Below are positions 12,131 to 24,900 of a stretch of DNA of 64,000 bases, one piece after another (positions within the stretch are counted from its first letter, which is position 1; the number at the start of each line of letters is the position of its first letter). The stretch is from Antedon mediterranea (Eukaryota > Echinodermata > Crinoidea > Comatulida > Antedonidae). The notes under the pieces were generated by a model. The model saw only the letters and a program-made list of their open reading frames with translations. It was not told the DNA's origin and searched no databases. Position numbers and translations under genes: made by a program. The stretch lies in assembly GCF_964355755.1 (NCBI RefSeq), contig NC_092672.1:25476501-25540500 (forward strand), in the 5' to 3' direction.

Positions 12131-13600
12131 CTAGACATGAAACTCGTCACTTTGACGAGTTAGTTATCCGCACGACAAACGCAACGTGCACGTCATACGT
12201 TGGTATATTGGACACAGAAAAAGATTATGGCATTATGACCTGAACTGAAGAATATGATATGTTGTTATTGCTGAATTCTGTTATTTTGTGTCATATAGTA
12301 TACACAGTACAATCTGTATACATATCACATACAGTGTAGAATAGATGAAATTGCGGGATCTGCTATTTATTCCAATTTTTAAAATGTTGACGGTTTCAAA
12401 ATGAAACGTGAATGTAGCAATTTCGGAAGGAAATTATCTCAGCAGAAACATATTAATAAATACGTGAAATATTAATGCGCGCTCTTTTAAATGTAATGAA
12501 CTATACGCAAAAGATGAAAATATGACTTTGTTTATTTAACTGGCCATATGATGACGTCACAACATCTGATTGGCAAAAAGTTCACATGATTTTGTATCTA
12601 CAATACAATAGCTTCCTGAAAACGTTTTAATCGTGATTATCACATTTTATTCTTACGAGCTATAACAGATTAAAATTTACTGTAAAGATGAAATTAATCA
12701 CCAACGTAATTTAAATTTTTAGGCATGATGACGTTAAAAAAATTAAAAAAATTTTAATTCATGCAAAAGATTGATTGAACAAGATTATATTAAAATCGGG
12801 GTGAAAATGGACAACGAATAAGTGGAGATGTGCTCTATTAAATGTGATGAGCAATAACGAAAGAGACAAAAATCCTATATTTTACATTCGTGTGGCCATA
12901 CGATGACGTCACAATGTCCGGTTAGCCATATTAATGCATGATCCGATATCTACAACTCATCAACTTCCAGAATATGTAATTAAAAAAAAGTTCTCCACGT
13001 AGTTTAGAATCTATGACTGTTTAAAAAAAGGCATAATTTTGACGAATTTTTGAACTTTTTTATAAAAAACGCACGTAAAGTATCCAATTCAACGTGCCCG
13101 TATGACGTAATTGTAAGTCGAAATTGTTTTAAAATTGGTAAAATTACTATAAAAGGCTGGAAAAACATAATTCAATAAAAAAAAATACTTTTAGCGCTAC
13201 GTGCGCACCACGCGCATACAATTGTTCGAGCGCGTAGGAAATTTTGACATGCTCAAAATGTCATGATCAGCGTAGAAAGTTGATTAAAAATTAATTTTGC
13301 GCATTTTGAATTTTAAATGCGCGTGCGCCCGTAACTTTGTGTAAAACAAGCAATTTTTTTCCACAGAAAGTTAGCGCATGATATAAATTAAACTTTTGCT
13401 AAGTTTCAATTTAAATTGTTATATGGTTTTCAATCTATGTTAAATACGCAAAATTCATAAAATCGCGCGTAAGTCACGTTGCGCATTTCTGACGTCATTC
13501 ACAATAGGAGGTGCACAACTTCACGTGAATGGCCATATGTTGACAAAGTTATGAAATATTATGTTTACACGTTTTTGAGATACGCGAGACACAAAAGTAG
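12131..13600. repeat. 1.5-kb tandem repeat unit, copy 2
   Basis: Collinear with 10632-12130 with substitutions and small indels, roughly 85 percent identical by eye. Perfect TGACGTCA sites remain at about 12552, 12904 and 13490; the site equivalent to 11258 has decayed to TGACGTTA. Confidence 0.8.
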
Positions 13601-13850
13601 AAGAGAAATGCGCGTTCGCGCGTAACGTCTTGTAAAACATGGCATTTTTAATCCACAAAAAGTTTGCCCTTGATATGACTTAAATTTTCACAAAGTGTCA
13701 AAACAAATTTATGCTTGGTTTTTAGTCTATGATCAATCATAAAAAATCATAAAATCGCACGGATAACTAATAATACAGAAAAAAACTGTTGATCTCATAC
13801 AATAACAAGGAGTTATCCGCTTGGTATACCAAGCGGATAACTAACAAATA
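13601..13850. repeat. Partial third repeat copy ending in a perfect palindrome
   Basis: 13605-13765 repeats the 11830-11990 part of the unit. It is followed at about 13810-13842 by an inverted repeat, AGTTATCCGCTTGG then TA then CCAAGCGGATAACT. The word GAGTTAGTTATCCG near the start of each full unit is related to this dyad. Confidence 0.6.
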
Positions 13851-15148
13851 ATAAATTAAACATCTCGCTATAATGACCTAAAGACTTGTCTGGCGTTTCA
13901 TACGTACTGTACCATATTTCCGGGTTTTGTTTATAATATTTATTTGAATGAGAACATTATAAAACTCATGCCCTGGTGAAAACACCCAGTTCAGCCTCAC
14001 AATATGGATTGAATAATACAGTAATAGCTTGGACTCCTTTCAGTATTGCAGGGTTTGAACAGGTAAGTAGACATTCTATACGGGGCGCCGTCCGACACAT
14101 TTGTAAGATACTGTAACGCATGTTTGTAAAAGACAAAAATGTAGGTGGTGTGACATGGCCTCGTATAGTTTAATTTTATGATCTCCTATCGGGGCAGAGG
14201 GAGCAGAAGATTATTATTACTATGAACATAATGGAACAATATTGACAATTTCTTGGTCGATCCCAATTGTAAATAATGGTTACATTTACATGTAAACCCT
14301 TATTTAGACAGAATGTTTTTGTGGGTCATCAGTAGGTCGCGAATTCAACCAATCAACACATTTGTTTGATAGCAGTAACTGTCCAATCAATCTAGAGGCC
14401 TGAGAAGGAGAGAGAGTGTAAATGGTTTTTAGCAAAAATGAAAAGATGGTTGGATGAGAGAAAGGTAGATTGCTCGTTTGGTGTGTGAAGGAAACTGTTT
14501 GCAATTGCGCCACAACATACCCAGCAGTCATTGGCGTTTTTAACAATATGGTCGACATGAGGGATAAATGTCAATTTTACAAACCACTCACTACCATTTT
14601 AATAAAAATGTCAAATTTATAGTATATAATATACATATTTAATGTACAGAGAAACATGTTTCATGTTTTTGTCTTTCATAGTAGTACATTCATAGTAAAC
14701 ATTTGTTTGTAAAAAGAAACCATAAAAAAAGTTTTTAAAAAGTCGAGGATGAAATTTTTAAAACAAATTGTTATAGGCATAGTATTGAAAATAAAGATCC
14801 TTCATACGGTTTGAAAAAAATTTAGAAAATACACACACAAAAATGGTTACTATAGTATACTATCAATTATTGTCAACTTGATTAAAGTTGAAGATACTAA
14901 AGATTAAAGGATAGACACAAGGTAAAGTCAGAAAATAAGGAATAAATGTGAAGTTGAGAACAAAAGCCCAATAGACCAACAGTTTTTTAAAAAGACGATC
15001 ATTGACGAACAAACAAAATAAAGAAAAATCAGGAAGGTACCACAGAAAGTCAAAGATTTACAACTTTTAACAAGATTTCCAAAAAAATCACCCACCTCAC
15101 AAAAAAGCTTCTACTGGTAAGACACTAGTTACTGTATTGTTATTATGG
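13851..15148. other. Intergenic, no gene seen
   Basis: No exon or RNA gene found. The segment near 14075-14135 is the right partner of the short repeat at 10268. Open frames on the minus strand at 14304-14574 show no family signature. Confidence 0.5.
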
Positions 15149-15325
15149 TAAAGGGTCTTTCACACCTATTCCGGCACGGTTCCAGTCCGGCGCCGGAAAA
15201 TTCAATCGAACGTCAATGTTTCGTTTTCACGCGGCATATCGATTGGCGCATAGCCGCGTGGAGCATTGATGTTCGATTCGCCGGACCGGAACAACCATGA
15301 CGGAACAGGTGTGAAAGACCCTTAA
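15149..15325. mobile_element. MITE with AAGGGTCTTTCACACC termini
   Basis: Left end TAAAGGGTCTTTCACACC.ATTCCG and right end CGGAACAGGTGTGAAAGACCCTTAA are inverted repeats. The body is GC-rich relative to the surroundings and almost palindromic: CAATCGAACGTCAATG is answered by CATTGATGTTCGATT. 177 bp. Confidence 0.75.
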
Positions 15326-15327
15326 GA

Positions 15328-15425
15328 TTGGTTCCTAGTTGGTAGCAACACAACACAGTTGTAGCCTAAGTTGACCGATCATGATCGGTAAAATTACTAC
15401 GGTGTGCTTAAGTGGGAACCAATTC
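15328..15425. mobile_element. Small inverted-repeat element abutting the previous MITE
   Basis: Begins ATTGGTTCCTA and ends AGTGGGAACCAAT, with a central dyad TTGACCGATCATGATCGGT. It starts two bases after the preceding MITE. The ends resemble the TTGGTTCCCACT family but the interior is different. Confidence 0.5.
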
Positions 15426-16243
15426 AGAGGTTAATGAAGTTTGTTACCTTAGTGGATTCTTGTTATGTTAATAGAAATTTTGTGGTATTACCCTGAGTAG
15501 CCTATTACCCCGATTGTGTAGGTAAAGTTAATGTTGGATGGTTGATTGTTACGTAATTGGTACTGTAGGTGACAATGCCCGGGAAATCAAACGAATAGTG
15601 TGCCAAAAGACGGATAGTCTCCTCCTAAAATTTAAAATAGACGCAAGGAAATACAAAATAGTGCAATAGGTTCTTTAAGAAATTTGTGATTTTTACTAAC
15701 CTATAAACTTTATCAATAAACTCCATCTGTTTCAACCAATGAATATTTGTTATAGTTACAGTTATATTCAAATTTTACTTCTAAAAAAAATATTCAAAAT
15801 TGTTCATTCATTCGTTTGCTGAGTTCTGTTCTCTGTTGTGTGTTTATGTTACATACTCTCAATAGCTAATTAGCATCATGTTTCTACAATTATACAGAAA
15901 TTAATAGTTGAAAAAATACATTTCAAAACAAGGAAGTAATAACATAATATATATATATATATAATGTATATACTAACGAAACCGCAGATCGATATTTCCT
16001 AGGAATCATCTCTGACGTGTTTCCTCAGCACACTTTAAAAGGTGAGTTTTTCCTAATAAAAAAATTATCCAAATACTGTGACATTGTCTGCGAAGTATTG
16101 ATCGAGGAAAACATCCAAAATAGTGATTTGCTTTGTATAGTCCTACAAGGTTGATTCACAGTATATTCTGAATATTGTTTTGCTTTTGCAGCTTCTTCGA
16201 CGCTGTTTTTTATTAGTCGAAATACTATATTGTTGTTAACAAG
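15426..16243. other. Upstream region of the four-TM gene
   Basis: No coding frame. A short TA microsatellite lies near 15947-15964. The last 60 bases before the ATG at 16244 probably include 5' UTR. A TTTTGCAG sequence ending at 16191 is a good splice acceptor for an upstream non-coding exon, but this cannot be proven here. Confidence 0.4.
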
Positions 16244-19200
16244 ATGACGAAAACGCCTTCAACAATGGAACCACAAGGTAATTACAGGCAGACAGCTTAT
16301 GTACACATCGTGATATCTTTCATGTACCTGATTGACGCTGTCATTGTACCATTTATCAACGAATATGCAGAAAGTATTGCGATTACAATTGCTCTTGCAC
16401 TCAATACGATGGTAGGTCTAATTTTTTGTGTATACAAAACGGTAGTATCGGTAAAGGTCTAGGTTATAAGCATAAGTTAAAGTAATGTCAGATTTTATCG
16501 CGAGACGCAGCTCCTCTTTTCACCGCTACTCTTTAATTATTTAAGAAAAAAGATGTAATACAACCATTCTGATAACAGAAACACCTGCAGTTCTCATATT
16601 TAATGTAAAAATTTCGTCCCTATCCCTTATGGGATTTAATCATAGTCGAGTCACTATTGATAGAAACAACTTTCGTGAATGTTGTACACCCGGAATCCAC
16701 GAATACACACATTTGCACATGTTTAGGCCTATCAATAATTTAAATTGTTGGTACTATCGTACTATTTAGTGTTTTGTTAGATTTGTGATCTACAAAAGCT
16801 CAAAATAAACACCCAGGATATTGAGATAACTAACGTTAGATCAATTATAAAAGAGAGTAGAGAGTATCTGATACAGACGAGATACATGGATCTTGTCATA
16901 TCTAGATCATTTAGAAGAGATGATCAGTTGACAAGATACTGGATGTCATGTCCTCATCTTTTGAAAGGGATGATTAGATGACGGGAGTCAGATCTTGTCA
17001 TGTCATCTTTTAAAATATTGATAATATCGATAAGATGTATTAACATTGTTTTGTTTTCATATAGATTGCCCTCACCACAGGAATTTGGGGAATAAAAGCA
17101 GCGACCAAACATGCAAGCATTCGTTTAGTAGGTTTTTAGATGATATTTTATAAAGACTATTCTGCCTCTTCACTATTACTTTTTAATTTAGATGTTATAT
17201 ATTAACTGAGATCCACAGCTTTATTTTTTCTAGTATAGTAATTCATTCATTTAATTCATTCGTTTTTGCCTATTCATTAATCCATGGTTTTTTGTGATTT
17301 AAAGCTTTTAAAGTTCAGTGACATGCAAGAAATTCATTTGATTAAATATTATACTGTACAAAGGGTCATAAAAAGTAGGCAAACTCTGTTATAAACAACT
17401 GCTATGCATTTCTTTAGTTAGTTAGTAAACGGTAGTTATAGTTAGTTAGTTAACGGTAGTTATAGTTAGTTAGTTAACGGTAGTTATAGTTAGTTAGTTA
17501 ACGGTAGTTATAGTTAGTTAGTTAACGGTAGTTATAGTTAGTTAGTTAACGGTAGTTAAAGTTAGTTACTTAACGGTAGTTATAGTTAGTTAGTTAATGG
17601 TAGTTATAGTTAGTTAGTTAACGGTGGTTATAGTTAGTTAGTTAACGGTAGTTATAGTTAGTTAGTTAGTTAACGGTAGTTATAGTTAGTTAGGTAGTAT
17701 ATCAAGATGAGCATTTGACTACCCGGAAACTAGGTTGGGAATTGTGAGGAAATTTTACTCTACAATGCGCAATAATATTTGTTTCTAAACCGTTAATTTG
17801 CTAAATAATGTAGGGCCTGTGTGTGTGTTGGCAGATAACTTTTAATGGTTTAACTTCTTTTTAAATAGATGAAGTGGTACATGATCCTATCAGTTGTTTG
17901 TGGTGTAGCTGCCGGTTTGCTGATAGTCGTCATTGTAATTGTCGTCATATCATTCATGGACACCTCTGAATTTGTGAGTAGTCCTTTAAATACGACATTA
18001 TTTGAGCATGCGCAGAATGATTTTAAGATTTAGAATCATACCGAGGTTGGTAAAATTACACAAGTTTTGATTTGATTTGATTCCAACTTAAGTATAATTA
18101 TTAATACATGGCGCGTAGTCCAAAGTGGTTTTCGTTTAAAAAAAATTAAGCCAACCGCCGTTTACAACCTATATACCCATGCGTAATACTTGAAAATACA
18201 GATTTTAAAAGACCTAATCATCAACAGTTTTAAATATTAGTTCTGTTGAAGAAGTATCTTGAAGTGTATAGAACTGTATTATCCTTTGTTTCCAAAATGT
18301 CAGTTGTTTTCTGTTATGACTACCAATCGCCGTCTACAACCTTATAATTAGGCTACATACAATAATTCAAATACATATCTAATCAGGGTAATGCAAAATA
18401 ATTAGTTTACATCTCCCCCTGATCTAATTATAAGTTTGTAATCTTTCTGGTAATAGCATTTTGTATTAAAGTAACTTTATTATTAATTTTGTTTGCAGAA
18501 TTTCAGTAGTATTTTCTTAACATACTCGGTCCTAAGTGCTCTATTTGAAATTTCAAATTCAATTGTGTCGGTGTTTGTATTTCGTAAGAGATTGGACAAG
18601 TTGCTACACAAGGTAAGGTTATCTAGCATTACTTACTCCCAATAGCCTGCTGCCGCATTATAACTGTTATTACCAACGCTTATCATAAAATTGCTTTCTA
18701 TCACGAGTTATTTCTTTAAGTAAAATTAGCTAAGACGTGCGTATGTGAAAATTTGAATAAAGCCGCTATGCAGGTTCGATAAATCTCACCCCTGAACCTT
18801 GTAGCAAATACCCTATAAATAATATCTCGCAGTTGAGAAGACGAATGCGTATTTAATTATGATAACATCGAAGCACAGTTAAGACTTGTCACAGGGAAGA
18901 GCGACAATATTTATCATTTTATTAATATAAGTAAAAAATCCGTCTAGAACTTAAACTAAGTTTTCACCAACCGTATTCGTAGTCACGTTATACAGCAACG
19001 GTGTTTATATTTATGTCAGTGCAGTAGTATGTATAGCTTGCATACGTATGAATAATTCCCTCGTAGGCCATGTACGTTGTTGTTCAATATAACGTCATGT
19101 GTTTTTCTGCGCACAGCTATTATGTGGCGATCGCATGCAATGTGAATATAGTGATCGGTAAATTATAAGTAGTTGAGAATGGACGGTTCTAAATAATGTT

Positions 19201-20860
19201 TTATTATTAATTCAGGAATTTAAAGGAATAGACGATGTAACACCATCCAGTCGAAAGGAACAGTAAGTATAACATTAGTTGTCCTTATTATGATAAACAA
19301 AGGAAGTGCATTTTTATAACCTATTCTCAAATTACCTATAATGAAATGAATGCACTGATTGTTCAGCAACGATTTATTTTATGGTAAATACTTTTTCACA
19401 GGTATCAGAACTCTTATAGTTTAGTTATACGGTTAATGATAACATAATTTTGAATATATCAAAATATCAACATCAATAAATCAATAACAAGACATATTTT
19501 TGGTAATTTTCATATGACGCGTTCAAGATATTCAAGGAAATATTATAATTACTAGGCCTGATACAAATAAATCCTAATATAAATAGCTTCTGCAACAAGT
19601 TTATAAACATTTTGGATAGCCTGCTTTAATCGTCTTCTGAACAAAGGTTAACTAGAAAGAACAAAAGAAACCCCAGTTATTTCTATAAGTTGAGAACCCC
19701 TCATGAAACGATATAAATATTCATTAGTCATATCCATAAGGTGTGACGTAATTGATATAATAATATAACTACAATCACTAATGCAAACACTTTCGGTCGC
19801 GCCATCTATGTAGCCGAATGGGTTAGACTATGGACTTTACATGTAAATGTATAGGGTTCGAATCCCATAAGCAAAATTCTATTTTTTATACTTTATAGTG
19901 AGAGAGATTATTTAGAGGGTTAGGTTATGTTATACTTATTAGGAAGTAGTCGGCTATCTTCACATAAGGAGTCCCCAACTTATTTACGAAAAAAAAGTTA
20001 ATTCATTGTTGAGAGAGAGTCGACGTAGGCCTACCTTGAAATTGGCTCTAAAAGTCAACTGGAAAACAAACCTTGACGTCCCGCTGCGCTAGCTGTACTG
20101 TATTTAGACATCTGCTGAATCATTATATTATAATTATCAGTACTTTAATACACAAAATACTCATACGCAAAACTGCAGCTTCCTATTGTATATCATGCTT
20201 GTCATATAAAGACGGTGTATGATATTTTGTAATTCTAAATCTAGAAATAATAAACGTGCCATTGTTTAAAAAGTGTAGCTTCCAAAAAAATCAAATACAT
20301 TTTTAGGCCTATGTGTATTCCTATTGCTAACTTTTTCTTAATTGATCTTTGTTACGATTAGAGGTGGAGACATATACAGTACTATTGAAGAAAGTAAGCT
20401 CGCAAAAGATGCGTATGGTAAGGAACCAGGAAAACATATGTATGAAATGACTCTTCAAAATACGTACAATAAGATAGATGAAGACACATCGCACATCTAT
20501 CCTAATGTTATCGTCAAACAAGAAGACAACCCTAAATCAGTTGGGTATATGGAGGTGCAAGATGGAATGATGTCACATGGGGAATATAAGAGCACACGTA
20601 CATCACAAGCCTATGATTATTCGTATGCTGACGTTGCGCCAAAGCCGCCACCACCACGACGACCAGAGAGCGTTTTAAACTCCCCTACAAGTGAAGATTC
20701 AGTGGAGTCAAAGAGTGATTTTGAACGTGGTGAGTCAATTACCTTTCAGAATACTGATTTGTATGAGAAACCGGATCAGCGTAAGGTCGAAGAACCAGAA
20801 CGCAGCCACTTGGTTACAATTTCAAATACAGAACTGTATGAAAAATCCAGAATCGAGTAA
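16244..20860 (+). CDS. Four-transmembrane MS4A-like protein with phosphotyrosine-type tail
   Basis: Six exons: 16244-16411, 17065-17127, 17869-17973, 18499-18612, 19216-19262, 20362-20860, 331 residues, all GT-AG. Hydrophobic spans sit near residues 18-38, 46-69, 82-106 and 117-140, followed by a basic RKRLDKLLHK edge. The topology and the one-helix-per-exon layout resemble the vertebrate MS4A family, but sequence similarity is weak and another tetraspan family is possible. The tail from about 151 is cytoplasmic by inference. It holds many tyrosines, including VGYMEV (Tyr228), which fits the ITIM consensus, plus IYSTI, IYPNV and YADV. A proline-rich PKPPPPRRP (259-267) looks like an SH3 ligand. 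Two related motifs, NTDLYEK and NTELYEK, lie at 296-302 and 321-327. This suggests a receptor-associated or scaffold membrane protein. The start is the first ATG in a Thr-rich N-terminus. Confidence 0.75.
17415..17698. repeat. 24-bp minisatellite in intron 2 of the four-TM gene
   Basis: About 12 copies of GTTAGTTAGTTA + ACGGTAGTTATA. Variation is limited to single bases, with one copy carrying an extra GTTA. Confidence 0.9.
19808..19880 (+). repeat. tRNA-like segment, probable SINE head or tRNA pseudogene
   Basis: It contains TAGCCGAATGGGTTAGA, like a Ser/Leu tRNA A box, and GGGTTCGAATCCC, a canonical B box, 35 bp apart. I could not form a proper anticodon stem or a fully paired acceptor stem, so it is not called as a tRNA gene. 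It lies in the intron between 19262 and 20362 of the four-TM gene. Confidence 0.45.
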
Positions 20861-21029
20861 GATACCATTGTCTGAACTGCTGTGGTATAACCTTTAACAT
20901 CAGAATTTCTCTTTTCCGTAAGAAACAATAATTTTAAAATTGACATTCTTTTTAAATTTCATTTGTAATATGTATGCATGGTTTACTAATAGAACGAATA
21001 GAATGTACTGCAGTACGTATACGCTAATA

Positions 21030-21456
21030 ATGCTTGGTTCCATCTAGGGCGTGTTTCCGCAGCCAAAATCTAACCGAAAAAAAAACTTATCGATAATTAA
21101 CCGATAAACTGCTTGTGGAAACGGAGTTTAACCAATTCTACTCGAAAAAAATAATTATCTCATTTAAACCGAAAAATTATCGGATAAATGCGATAATTTT
21201 TAAGCTTTGACCTGGAGAACACATTTGGTTGTTTTGGTAATAACTGATCATGAGCACTTTATTGGTTAAAAAATTAACCGATAATTTTGACTGCGAAAAC
21301 ACGGCCTTTTGACGCAACGCAAGTACTATACGTAAGCGCAACGTATAATTTGACCAATCACAAGCGATGGATTATCCCAAGTCACTTGCAGTTGGTCAAT
21401 TCGTTTGTGTTGTGTCTACGTCTTCGCGTTGCGTCTCAGGGTGAACCAACCAAGCT
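21030..21456. mobile_element. MITE, TTGGTTCC family, split by a second MITE
   Basis: Left fragment GCTTGGTTCCATCT (about 21031-21045) and right fragment from GACGCAACGCAAG (21310) to GGTGAACCAACCAAGCT (about 21456) are the two parts of one element of the 23251-23430 family. The interruption is the element at 21046-21309. Confidence 0.6.
21046..21309. mobile_element. MITE with AGGGCGTGTTTCCGCAG termini, nested
   Basis: AGGGCGTGTTTCCGCAG at the left is answered by CTGCGAAAACACGGCCTTT at the right. Internal dyads use TTATCGATAATTAACCGATA-like sequence. It sits inside the TTGGTTCC element, so it inserted later. Confidence 0.65.
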
Positions 21457-21711
21457 AATTAATACACAAATAAATGCACTACTTTGCATTAAAGTTATCA
21501 AACCTTTTTGTTACGAATCATTAACAATGTATGGCTAATAATAATAATAATAGTCCATTGTTATATAGAAAGAAAGCTGTCAATGCGCCGCACAATATTA
21601 CCCCGGTTATTTTGGATCAAACACGTATGAAAACATACTCCCATAATAATGCAGCTGGTAATCAGCGCAAAGGTGTGTTTTATCTAACCGGTAGGCCTAC
21701 CCATATTATAC

Positions 21712-21873
21712 ACCTGCGCCAGTCTAGCGCCCCTAGCTGGGTTGACTCTCAGTCTATGGCCGCTGATTGTTATGTTATTGTGATATTTGGTTTTGACAAA
21801 TAAAGATCTTATTCTACTTAAGCCCTACGTGTCCGGTCGTCTTTATTGTGGTATGCCTTTTGCCTTACTGACG
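21712..21873 (+). mobile_element. 5' LTR of a degenerate LTR retrotransposon
   Basis: From CGCCAGTCTAGCGCC to TTGCCTTACTGAC this sequence recurs at 25845-25934 and 27124-27183, which together form the 3' LTR. It contains AATAAAG (21801), a plausible poly(A) signal. The exact left boundary is uncertain by about 10 bp; the LTR is short, near 160 bp. Confidence 0.7.
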
Positions 21874-21890
21874 TGGTGGCAGCTATACGA
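21874..21890 (+). promoter_or_regulatory. Putative primer-binding site
   Basis: TGGTGGCAGC begins directly after the LTR end. PBS sequences commonly start TGG because they pair with the CCA end of a tRNA. I could not assign the tRNA. Confidence 0.4.
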
Positions 21891-21985
21891 TTACGAGCCC
21901 ATCCACCATTATTCGACTAGTACTGGTGAGTAGCCTACCCAATCTAGTAGGCCTAGCCCAACAATAGTTCGCCAGTCCCCATACC

Positions 21986-24900
21986 TTGACACATCTCACC
22001 ACACAGCCAGAATCACACTCGACAGTGTGGCTACAGGAAAGATTGCCCTTTACTGCTGCCACTGCCCTTGGCGCCACCATTAAAAGTAGCTCTCAGTCTG
22101 CCCATCAGGCTGACGGATCTTCCTCACTTCGTTGTAGGCGAAACAACAATTATTCTCACAAGGGACGACATGGAATTCAAATTTGAGGGTCTAATTATCG
22201 AAAAATGTGACGTCGACATTCTTGCCGGTACTCCTTTTATGGAGCTAAATGACATCGCCCTCCAACCCGCGAAACGGGAAATTAAATTGGGTGACGGTAC
22301 CACGTACATCTATAGTTCCCAGATACTTCACCATAACACAGTTCGTCATGCTTGTGTGCTTCGTGCTCCTGAAGCCGGGAGAATTTATCGAGGTAGCCAT
22401 TCCGTCTGACTTCATCCAACAAGATGACGTGTTTGCTCTTGAACCACATAGTAAGGGTAAGTTTCCTCGAACCAGGCCAAAGTTTGACTGGGGGTGGTGG
22501 GGTCTAGGAAAAGGGTACGTATCCCAAACTCTACTGACACACCTCAGTTCATCAAACGACACGAACATTGTTGCCAAGTCCGACCCACCTTTGTGCCATT
22601 GTCGGCCAAAAATGCTATTCCCCAAAAGTTGCAATCTAAGCCCTGTAAGCCTCCTTCCTCTGTCGCGTTTTCTGATTATGTCAAGCTAGATCCAGACCAT
22701 ATCCTCCCACTGAATGTGAAATCCCAATTCCTATCCATTCTTACTGAATACGATGTTGTTTTCGATCCTATGATTAAAGCCTACAACGGCTCTGTTGGCC
22801 CATTCCAGGCTGTTATTAACATGGGACCTGTAAAGCCTCCTCAGAAGAAAGGTCGAGTTCCTCAGTACTCGAGAGATAAACTGGTTGAGCTACAAGACAA
22901 ATTTGATGAGCTTAAGGAAGTGGGAGTATTTGTTCGCCCCGAGAACGTCGGTGTCCAAGTCGAATATCTTAACCCATCTTTTCTAGTCAAAAAAGAGAGT
23001 GGTGGCTACCGTCTGGTTACAGCATTCGCCGCGGTCGGATGATATGCGAAACCCCAACCCTCCCTTATGCCGGATGTCAACACCGTTCTACGTAATATCT
23101 CAAAACGGAGCACTTAATTACTACTGACCTCACAAAGGCCTTTTACCAGATTCCTTTGTCTCGCGCGTCTATGTACGTACTGCGGCGTTGCCACACCGTT
23201 TCGAGGTGTTAGAGTTTATTCCCGGTGTGCCATGGGTATGCCTGGTTGAAGCGTGGTTCCCACTAGCGACGCAACGCAAGGACGTAACGCAACGCAAGTG
23301 AATTGACCAATCACAAGCGATAGCTTATTCGCTGTTGATTGCTAACTGTCTATAACTTCGCTCGTCATTGGTTAAAACGCTTGCGTTGCGCTTACGTCCT
23401 TGCGTTACGTTCTAGTGGGAACCAAGCTTTAGAGACCACCCTGGAAGAGCTGACTTGTCGGGTAATGGGGGATTTGATTAAGGAGGGAGTAGTAGCAAAG
23501 CTTGCGGATGACCTTTATTGTGGAGGGGACAGTTTTGAGGAGTTGATTTACAACTCAAATGCATTTACAAGTGTAGTCTGCGATTGTCTGCTAGCAAAAC
23601 GGTGATTTGTCCACGAACTACAACCATTCTTGGTTGGACCTGGTCCCTGGGCTCTATTCGCGAAAATACTCATCGTATTTCAACGTTAAAGGCATGCACT
23701 CCACCACCGACGGTAAGAGGTTTACGCTCCTTTATCGGGGCATATAAGGTGTTTGCACGCGTTTTGCCTCAATGCGCATCTCTCATCGCTCCACTGGAAG
23801 AAGCCATAGCCGGCTTACAGTCCAAAGAAACAATACATTAGCACGATGCCTTACACGAAGCATGTAGCACAGAACGCACTTGACTCAAACAAAGTCATAG
23901 TTTTACCTCATCCCGATGACCAACTGTGGATCGTTACGGAAAACTACAGTTAGCCGTTTTTTAGTGCCAAACTCCGTGCACCTCAGGTCACACGGCTACC
24001 CTGCGAGATCGAAGCTTTGGCTATCGCAGCAGCTGTTAAACATTTAGTCCTTTTATTATTCAGTCTCGACATAACACATGTGTCCTAACTGACAGTAAGC
24101 CATGCGTCCAAGCGCTCGATAAGCTATGCAAGGGAGAATTCTCAGTCGGTGTCTCCTCCGTGTGTCCATCTTCGTCTCCACTGCTAGCAGGTACCAGATT
24201 TCTATTCGGCACTTGGCAGGCTCAGCCAACGTTCCATCCGACTTTGCTAGTCGCAACGCTCCACCATGCTCAGTTGACAACTGTCAGGTTTGCTCATTTG
24301 TCAACGGCGCGATATAGTCAACGGTACAAAGTTCATCGATATGTGATTTCATTACTGGAGACGCCAAAGTCCCGTTCACCAGTCGGCCAGCTTGGCTAGC
24401 CATCCAATCCGAGTGTCCAGACCTTAGGCGTGTAAAAGCTCATCTTAATCAAGGAACGCGTCCATTTAAAACGTCAACCAATGTCAGGGACATTAAACGG
24501 TACCTTAACTGTTGTTCCATCGTAGTTGTCACTCTCACGTAAGCACGAATGTATCATTGTCCCTCGCCCCGTGTTAAACGGGCTTCTTACATCACTTCAC
24601 GTCTGACTAGATCACCCAACGGGTCACCAACTCAAGTTATCTTTTCGCCGCCACTTCTTTGCGCTTGACTTGGACAAAACCATCGAGCAGGTGTCAGAAT
24701 CGTGTCATCAATGTGGCTCGATCCGTACTGTACCCACCACCGCAATTGAACAGTCCACTGAGGATCCTCCATCGAAGCTCGGAGTCACCTTTGCTGCCGA
24801 TGTCCTAAAACGCGAGCGTCAACTTGTTCTTGTTGTCAAAGAGACGGTGACGTCTTACACCCTTTCGTGTTTAATCAGCGATGAGAAGCTCGATACCCTT

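Noticed and set aside
19808-19880. tRNA gene
   Set aside because: A and B boxes are present, but anticodon and acceptor stems do not pair properly. Kept only as a tRNA-like repeat.
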